Source of the DNA: Jaltomata sinuosa
Taxonomy: Eukaryota > Streptophyta > Magnoliopsida > Solanales > Solanaceae
Length of the DNA stretch: 64,000 nucleotides
Direction of reading: 5' to 3'
NCBI GenBank assembly: GCA_003996215.1
Contig: QJPP01000332.1
Span: 186,001 to 250,000 of the forward strand
A program made the translations under genes and the position numbers. This document shows positions 58,101 to 64,000 of the stretch, one piece after another. Positions within the stretch are counted from its first letter, which is position 1. Each line of letters begins with the position of its first letter. Below the pieces are notes generated by a model. The model was given only the letters and a program-made list of their open reading frames with translations. It did not search any database and was not told the DNA's origin.

Positions 58101-59690
58101 TAGGTTGTCGATGGGTAGCATGTCTTTAGTTGAAGATAGAAGGAAGGAATTGGCTAAGGATGTTCATCGACTTGCTCGATTGGGAGTTCTCCTTATGGAT
58201 TCAATAGAAGGTAGTGTTATTATTCAAAATGGTTTTGAATCTTCTTTGGTAGATGAATTGAAAGAAAAGCAAGACAGTGATCCTATTTTGCACTAGTTGA
58301 AGGGTGCAGTCTATCGGTAAAGGGTAGAGGTTTTCTCCCAAGGGGGAGATGGTGTACTTTGATATCAGGGTCGATTGTGCATTCTTGACATAGATGGGTT
58401 GAGATAGTGGATTTTGACAGAGGCTCATAGCTCCATGTATTCTATTCACCCTGGTACCACCAATATGTATCATGACCTATGGAAAGTCTATTGGTGGAAT
58501 GGCATGAAGAGGGACATAGCAGGTTTTGTGGCTAAGTGTTCCAACTGTCAACAAGTGAAAGTAGAGCATCAACGACTGGGTGGTATGACTCAGGATATTT
58601 ATCTTCCTACTTGGAAATAGGAAGTGATCAATATGGATTTCATTATTGGTTTGCCTCGTACTCGAAGGCAACATGATTCTATTTGGGTGATTGTCGATCG
58701 GATGACTAAGTCATCCCACTTCTTGGTTGTTAAGACTACAGATTCAGTAGATGATTATGCCAGACTCTACATTCGGGAGATAGTCAGATTGTATGGCGTT
58801 CCATTGTTTATCATTTCAGATAGAGGTACTCAGTTTATATCCCAGTTTTGGAAATCATTTTTGAAAGGTCTTGGTACTCAGGTAAATCTTAGCACAACTT
58901 TTCACCCTCACACGGATGGCCAGGCAGAGCGTACTATTCAGAATTTGGAGGATATGTTGAGAGCTTGTGTGATTGATTTCAAAGGTAATTGGGATGATCA
59001 CTTACCTCTAGTCGAGTTTGCCTACAACAATAGCTTTCATTCTAGCATCCAGATGGCTCTTTATGAGACACTTTATGGGCGGAGGTGTAGGTATCCTATT
59101 GGTTTGTTTGAGGTAGGTGAGGCGGCTTTTATTGGTCCAAATTTGGTTCATGAGACTATGGAGAAGGTTAAGCTTATTAGGGAAAGATTGAAGACTGCTC
59201 AGTGTAGATAGAAATTATATGCAGATGTGAGGAGAAGAGAGTTGGAGTTTGAGGTTGATGATTGGGTATTTCTAAAGGTGTCACCCATGAAAGATGTGAT
59301 GAGGTTTGGTAAGAAAGGTAAGCTTAGTCCCTGCTATGTAGGTCCTTATCGAATTCTGAGGAGAGTTGGTAGTGTTGCTTATGAGTTGGATTTGCCATCG
59401 AATTTAGAAGCGGTTCATCCGGTTTTTCATGTTTCTTTGTTGAAAAAGTGTGTTGGTGACCCGACCTTGATTGTTCCTTTGGAGGATGTGAACGTGAAGA
59501 ATACCTTTCTTACTAGGAAGTTCCAATGGAGATTCTTGATCGACAGACTCAGAGGTTGAGAAACAAAGAAGTCACTTTGGTAAAGGTCATTTGGAGAAAT
59601 CAGCTAGTTGAGGGAGCTACTTGGGAAGCAGAAGCAGCCATGAAAGCCAAGTACCCTCATCTCTTTCCTTCCGACTCAGTTTTAGCTTGA
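55117..59690 (+). pseudogene. gag-pol: J gag-pol polyprotein (Tekay/Del), broken but with long open parts
   Basis: ATG at 55117 (MPHHRTMDHR), one stop at about codon 14, then gag core open for 201 codons (55198-55803) and more after a TAA at 55801. The zinc-knuckle region is shortened (SHLGDFGCG), with a stop at 56098. Protease 56251-56841 has LSDPSASLSF and VILGIDWLYACYAS. RT 56944-57345 keeps PVLFVQKKDGSLRMC but frameshifts near 57265 before the FIDDILIYS region (57340-57362). In RNase H (57711-57932) the first catalytic site reads YDVSRIGLG. The integrase core is best preserved: 58624-59211 is open for 195 codons with VDRMTKSSHF, SDRGTQF and AERTIQ, so the three acidic residues of the DDE site look present. 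The tail 59227-59559 has FHVSLLKKCVG and then a frameshift; GATWEAEAAMKAKYPHLF appears at about 59617-59670. Confidence 0.9.
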
Positions 59691-59921
59691 GGTAATAGTT
59701 TCCTCCCTAGTATATCCCTCTGATTCTATTCTATCAGTTTCTCTCACGATCCTAGCATGAAGTCATGTTTTCCGAAGTTAGTTCAATCATGTTTTAAGTT
59801 AAAAAGCTCGGTTTTTATCTTTACTCTTGACTTTTATGTTTTGTTGTTTAGTTGGGATATTTCTTCTCCAGTTTTCCTTGCTAGTCTTCATTCAAGGACG
59901 AATGATACCAAGGCGAGATAT
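59691..59921 (+). other. J 3' untranslated interior and polypurine tract
   Basis: No gene. Ends with AAGGCGAGATAT at 59910-59921, one C interrupting the purine run. Confidence 0.8.
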
Positions 59922-62001
59922 TGTAACACCCCAAAATCCGATCCAGCTTTTAAACTTAAGAAATCTGAATTTTTTTAACTTTCCAGGAATTACAGGTCAA
60001 AACTACAGACCGTGGTTTGAACCACGGGTCGTGGAATAGAGTCGTGGTTTGTATCTGCTGGTTCAGTCTCTGGTCTGAGAACCACCAGTTGGTTCTACGG
60101 ACCATGGTCCAGTCTACGGCCCATCTTGTCCACTCGTGGAATCAGATCAGAGGACTGACTATTTCCCCAAAAACCACGAGTGCATTGTACGAACTGTAGT
60201 TTGAACTATGGACCATCCTGTTGACTCGTGGAACTTGATCTGAGGTCTGCCAAATTCCCCAGGAACGACAGATTGGTCTACAGACTGTAGTTTGAACTAC
60301 GGTCCATCTTGTTGACCTGAAGAACTTCATATGCAGCCTGGTGAGTTGGACAGGAACTACAAGTGGAAACCATGAGCTGTGGTTCAGTCTACTACTCGTT
60401 GAAACCATCCGTGATTCTTGAAGCTGACTTTTAAACAGCTTTTTCTGAATTAAATCCTAGGGGTATTTTTGTAATTACCCACCCTTTTAACTCCTAAGTG
60501 AGGTCATTTTGACCATTTTTAGTAGGGTTTTATTCCCTAATAGCCTAAACTCTTCTCATTCTAAGAAATCCTATACCAAAAGGAGAAAGAATTCCTTCAA
60601 GCTCCAAGTCTCAAGCTTCAAGTTCAAGCCTCCATTTCTTTTAATTAGATCAAGAAAGCTTCTATAATGTATGTGGGTATTCAATAAGAGATTTGTTTCA
60701 CCCTTATTCCCAAAACCCCCCATGTTTTTACTTTGAATTATGAACTTATGAAATTAGGGTTCTTACCCAAATTGGGGAATAGTTATGGATTTTATTTTAA
60801 AGTATCAATTTATAATTTTCCATTCATCACCCATGTTTTAATTAAGATTCCTTGCATAATTTCAAAAGCCCATACGTTGATGATGAATTCTAGCATGATT
60901 CCATTGATTTGTATGTTTTCAAGCAAAATTGGCATGTTTAGATAATATGGCCTCTATTATCATGAAATTGCATGCCTAATTTTTCAAGTTATGAATTTAG
61001 AAAGAAAAGTATGTTTTGAATTATGGCTATGCTATGTTTTAAGGATTTTGAAGTATGAATTGCATGACATTAGATATGTTCTTATGATTTATGAAAGGTT
61101 TGGCATCTAGATATGTCTACCTAAGCTATGTGAATTACATGGTATTAGATATACCCTTATGCTTTTTAAACAGAATTGGCATTAGATATGTCAATATGTG
61201 AGCTATATGTATATGTTTTGGGAGTATTATTTAGCACCGAGTCGGACAGGGTAAGATTACCCTTAAGTCCCAGAACTACGTGCCACCGTAGGTGCCTTCT
61301 TTGGCTTATGATAAGGTTCTAACTTTAGCCAGTTAAGACAACCTTTTTCGGTGTGGGTGTGTGACACCGGACTCCATGTATCTCATCATGGTTTATATTG
61401 GTTAAGAGAAACTCCCGTATGAATATTTAGGACTTATGCTTTTCTATTTCATGCTTTAAGCTTTAAACTATGAGATTTACTTATGATATCTCTTTTATGC
61501 ATGAACTCAGTTTAAATTACATTTTAAGTACTTTTTACTATATTTATGCATGTCTCGCATATTCAGTACATCATATAGTACTGACGCATATCTTGTGTTG
61601 CATCTTATTGATGATACAGATCCAGGTTTTCCTCCTCAGGCTCGTGGCCAGAGCTTTCAGGCCATCCAGCTAGCTGTTGGTGAGTCCTTATCTTCTGAGG
61701 ACCGGTTCTTGAGTTTAGTTTATTTTTTTGTTTTAGTACTTAGAGTTAGCTGGGGTCTTGTCCCAGTAAATCCTTATATCGCATGTAGAGGATTTTCAGA
61801 CATAGACAGTATTCGAGTCTCTCTTTTGGATTATGTTTCATCTTGACTTTATCTTCTATGGATTGGGTTGCCTATATTTCTATTTATGGTTCTGCTTTGT
61901 TTTCGTATGAATAACTGAGTATGCTATGATCAAGGATTAACTTGGGACACTTGTGATCCCGGGTCTCGTATTACACCTAAGGGTAATCTCGGGGCATGAC
62001 A
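59922..62001 (+). repeat. J 3' LTR (2080 bp, complete)
   Basis: Starts TGTAACACCCC, ends GGGGCATGACA. Has four GGCAT/ATATGTC-type array units (61065-61195), a TATA-like TATATGTATATG (61204-61215), TACTGAC (near 61580) and TTGGTGAGT (near 61678). Confidence 0.92.
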
Positions 62002-63177
62002 TCTATCAAGCATTTTGAGGAGAAAATGAACCACTTATCCACCCAAATGAATCCTCAAATGAAAGAGATACTCCCTAGTGACATGACAACAAATCAAAAA
62101 AATGATGGCCATGTTATGGTTATTATCACAAGGAGTGAAAAGGTGAGTGGTATGGTGAAAATGCCTAGTGTGAAGGTTGTTGTGAAGCTTACTGATTTAG
62201 GTGAGGTAGAGATTGTGCTTGAAGAAAAAGATGATGAAGAGCCGAAAGTCAAGGTGAAACTTAGTGCACCCAACATTCTTGTGAATGATGATGCGTGTGA
62301 AGAGGAGAAGGAGGTTGATGCTCCTTCTCTAGTGGCTAAAAATATTAAGTAGGACACTCTTAATCTTCAAAGTGCACCGACCACACTACCAAAGGGGCCT
62401 CCTCCAGACCCACAAAGATTGGCCAAAAAGAACGAGGAGAACCATTTCAAAAAGTTTGCCAACATGTTTAGCAAACTTTCTATTAATATATGTTTGGTCG
62501 AGGCTTTAATGCAAATGCTCAGGTATGTAAAATTCATGAAGGAGCTTCTTAAGAAAAAGCATGTTGTTGACGTGGGTACCATGGAAATCTCACATAGCTG
62601 TAGTGCTTTGATGACAAGTTATTCAAATGGAAAGACCCAGGTGCATTCACCATTCCTTGCACTATTGACATGTTTGTGTTCCGGAAGGCTTTGTGTGACT
62701 TAGTGTGAGAATCAACTTGATGCCCCTAGTGATATTCAAGAAACTAGCCTTGGGTATGCCAAAGCCTACATCTATTTGATTGTTCATGGCTGATAGGTCC
62801 ATCAAACGTCCAGTAGGGATTCTATTTCATGTATTGGTCAAGGTTGACAAGCTATCCTACTGGCCGATTTTGTGATCTTAGATTGTGAGGTAGATATTGA
62901 GGTGCCCATTATATTGGGGTGACCATTGTTGGCTACGGGGAGAGCCTTAGTTGATGTTGAGCTCAGAGAACTTAAGTTCTAAGTGGGAAGAAAGGAGGTG
63001 ACCTTCAACGTATCCCAACCCACAAAACCATTGGATGAGTTAAGAGTAGTGTTTGTGATCAATATTGAGGGCAAGTTGGTATATTCCCTTGGTGAGAATG
63101 AAGTGGAAGAGGTACCCGAGCCTATAATGTTGCCACCTAGGAAACAAGATTATATTATGAAGATGTTGATGGAGTAA
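62002..63177 (+). pseudogene. gag: K gag-protease C-terminal part (Athila-like), broken
   Basis: Opens in frame after J with SIKHFEEKMNHLSTQMNPQ, matching SQMNP in H. MVIITRSEK matches MAITTRSGK in C. A Val/Lys/Glu-rich acidic linker ends at a stop (62350-62352), followed by PPPDPQRLAKKNEENHF and KFMKELLKKK. A frameshift near 62640 leads into a protease-like segment in other frames, with ILADFVILDCEVDIEVPIILG at about 62855-62920 recognisable next to DFVILDCEVNFEVSIILG in C. Several stops interrupt it; the last part, 62983-63177, is open. K thus retains protease sequence that H has lost. Confidence 0.7.
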
Positions 63178-63668
63178 TTACCTTGCTTTGGATAGTGCCA
63201 CGCTAATCAGATTGGCATGCTCTCTGATAATGATTAAGGATTGAGGTACCATCATCGAGCCGCGATGTAAAATCAAGCGCTTCTTGGGAGGCAACCCAAG
63301 TGTTTTTACTTTATTTTTGTTACCTTTTATTGTTTTTGGTGTATTTTTAGGAATGCATAGAGAGGAAAAATAACCAAGTGGAAAAAGAAGATAAAAAGGG
63401 GACGTACAGAATCCTGTGCAGTTCCCACATGCATTTGTGTGCATCACACGAGTCAATGCCTCCCAAACCATAACATTAGAGAAAAAATGTAAAGTTGGAG
63501 GTGACGTCCACTGGGTTGTGCATTTTGTCCAAGCCATTATGCATGTCACACCACCAAGCAGAAAGCAGGGCAAAAATTCAGCTGGTGCGAGGCGATGTGC
63601 GAGCCGCACATGGGCTTGTTCGAAACGCACGTGGCAGTGCACCAAGAGTAGGTTTTAAATTTTATTTG
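63178..63668 (+). other. K non-coding interior
   Basis: Begins after the gag-protease stop, holds the TTGGGAGGCAACCCAAG motif (63285-63301) shared with H, then GTGCG/CGCAC words (63415-63640, for example GATGTGCGAGCCGCACAT near 63593-63610). No gene. Confidence 0.6.
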
Positions 63669-64000
63669 TGTAATGACCCTTCTGGTCATTCGCACGTTTA
63701 TGTTGTCCTTGTACTGTTAGAACATGGTGTAGTCGCCTCAAGTTATTTATAGCTTGTTGGGAGCGATGGTTCGGTGCCCTGGTCATTCATTTGGTTGTTT
63801 TGGTTGTTTTCCTATTTTAGAGCCTTAACTTAGGATATCATTCACTTTGGTCAACATTCTTGGTAAACGCACTTGGAATCAAATTCCAACAGTTCTGTTA
63901 GCTCCGAATCATGAATTTTAGTCTAGATGGACCCTTGGTCGAGGTCTGGGAGCTTTCAATTTGGTTTTATGTTGGTTTTTGTGTTTTCTAGCTAGTTGAA
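63669..64000 (+). mobile_element. Element L: probable 5' portion of another LTR, runs off window
   Basis: TGTAATGACCC at 63669 starts sequence with no counterpart elsewhere in the window. TGTAATGACCC followed by CTGGTCATT, then GGTCAACATTCTTGGTAAACG, resembles LTR starts of a plant Ty3/gypsy family I have seen in Solanaceae. Only 332 bases are present; the end, primer site and genes are outside. Confidence 0.45.

Larger units (their letters stand above)
54074..62001 (+). mobile_element. Element J: Tekay/Del chromovirus, 5' end outside window
   Basis: Right part of the 5' LTR (54074-54910), primer site, gag-pol, polypurine tract, and complete 3' LTR (59922-62001). Position 54074 corresponds to 61186, so about 1265 bases of the 5' LTR should lie left of H. 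The right flank at 62002 is in-frame gag of K, so J was inserted into K gag. Confidence 0.88.
62002..63668 (+). mobile_element. Element K: Athila-like non-autonomous element, fragment, outermost host of the stack
   Basis: Starts mid-gag directly after J (codons SIKHFEEKMNHL) and belongs to the same family as H. Its N-terminal gag and 5' LTR should lie left of the window beyond the J LTR. No RT or integrase follows the gag-protease part. A new LTR seems to begin at 63669. Confidence 0.75.

Noticed and set aside
1..64000. Host genes, tRNA genes, organelle-derived DNA
   Set aside because: Scanning between and inside the elements I found no frame with a cellular domain, no cloverleaf with flanking signals, and no stretch I recognise as plastid or mitochondrial. 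The tRNA-like matches are the retrotransposon primer sites.

Overview
The window is plant nuclear DNA made almost entirely of LTR retrotransposons. I see no host gene, tRNA, rRNA or CRISPR array. The families are Ty3/gypsy chromoviruses of the Tekay/Del type (2.0-2.5 kb LTRs starting TGTAAYACC and ending TGACA, a tRNA-iMet primer site, and a gag-PR-RT-RH-IN-chromodomain order) and non-autonomous Athila-like elements (LTRs starting TGAT and ending ATCA, with a tRNA-Asp-like primer site). The sequence style looks like Solanaceae to me, but that is an impression, not a proof.

The layout is a set of nested insertions. I label the elements by letter. C (15176-21927, minus) sits in the 3' LTR of B (6053-22201, plus). 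B sits in F (3286-24835, minus). F sits in the interior of E (1-28148, plus, left end cut by the window). E sits in the 5' LTR of G (to 36926, plus). G sits in the 3' LTR of H (to 54073, minus). H sits in the 5' LTR of J (to 62001, plus). J sits in the gag of K (plus, from 62002). I (41610-50671, minus) is a separate insertion in H. A further LTR, L, seems to start at 63669. The main chain is eight levels deep. Five-base target duplications are visible for F (CTTTG), C (CTTCT) and I (gcgac/gcgat). For E, G, H and J only the right junction is in the window, but each right flank continues exactly where the matching LTR or gene predicts.

Coding content: B, G, I and J carry Tekay-type gag-pol genes broken by stops and frameshifts. 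E keeps only scraps of gag and the last codons of pol. F keeps essentially its two LTRs. C has the one long open frame (807 aa, gag plus protease, minus strand) and no RT, RNase H or integrase, so it would need enzymes from another element. H and K are gutted relatives; H also keeps the two ends of a downstream (env-position) ORF.

The most interesting non-coding signals are in the LTRs. Arrays of short inverted repeats stand just upstream of TATA boxes in three unrelated LTR families, each with a different sequence. The Tekay LTRs and leaders also share good splice-site motifs, including a candidate intron that would remove the LTR end and the primer-binding site and end just before the gag ATG.
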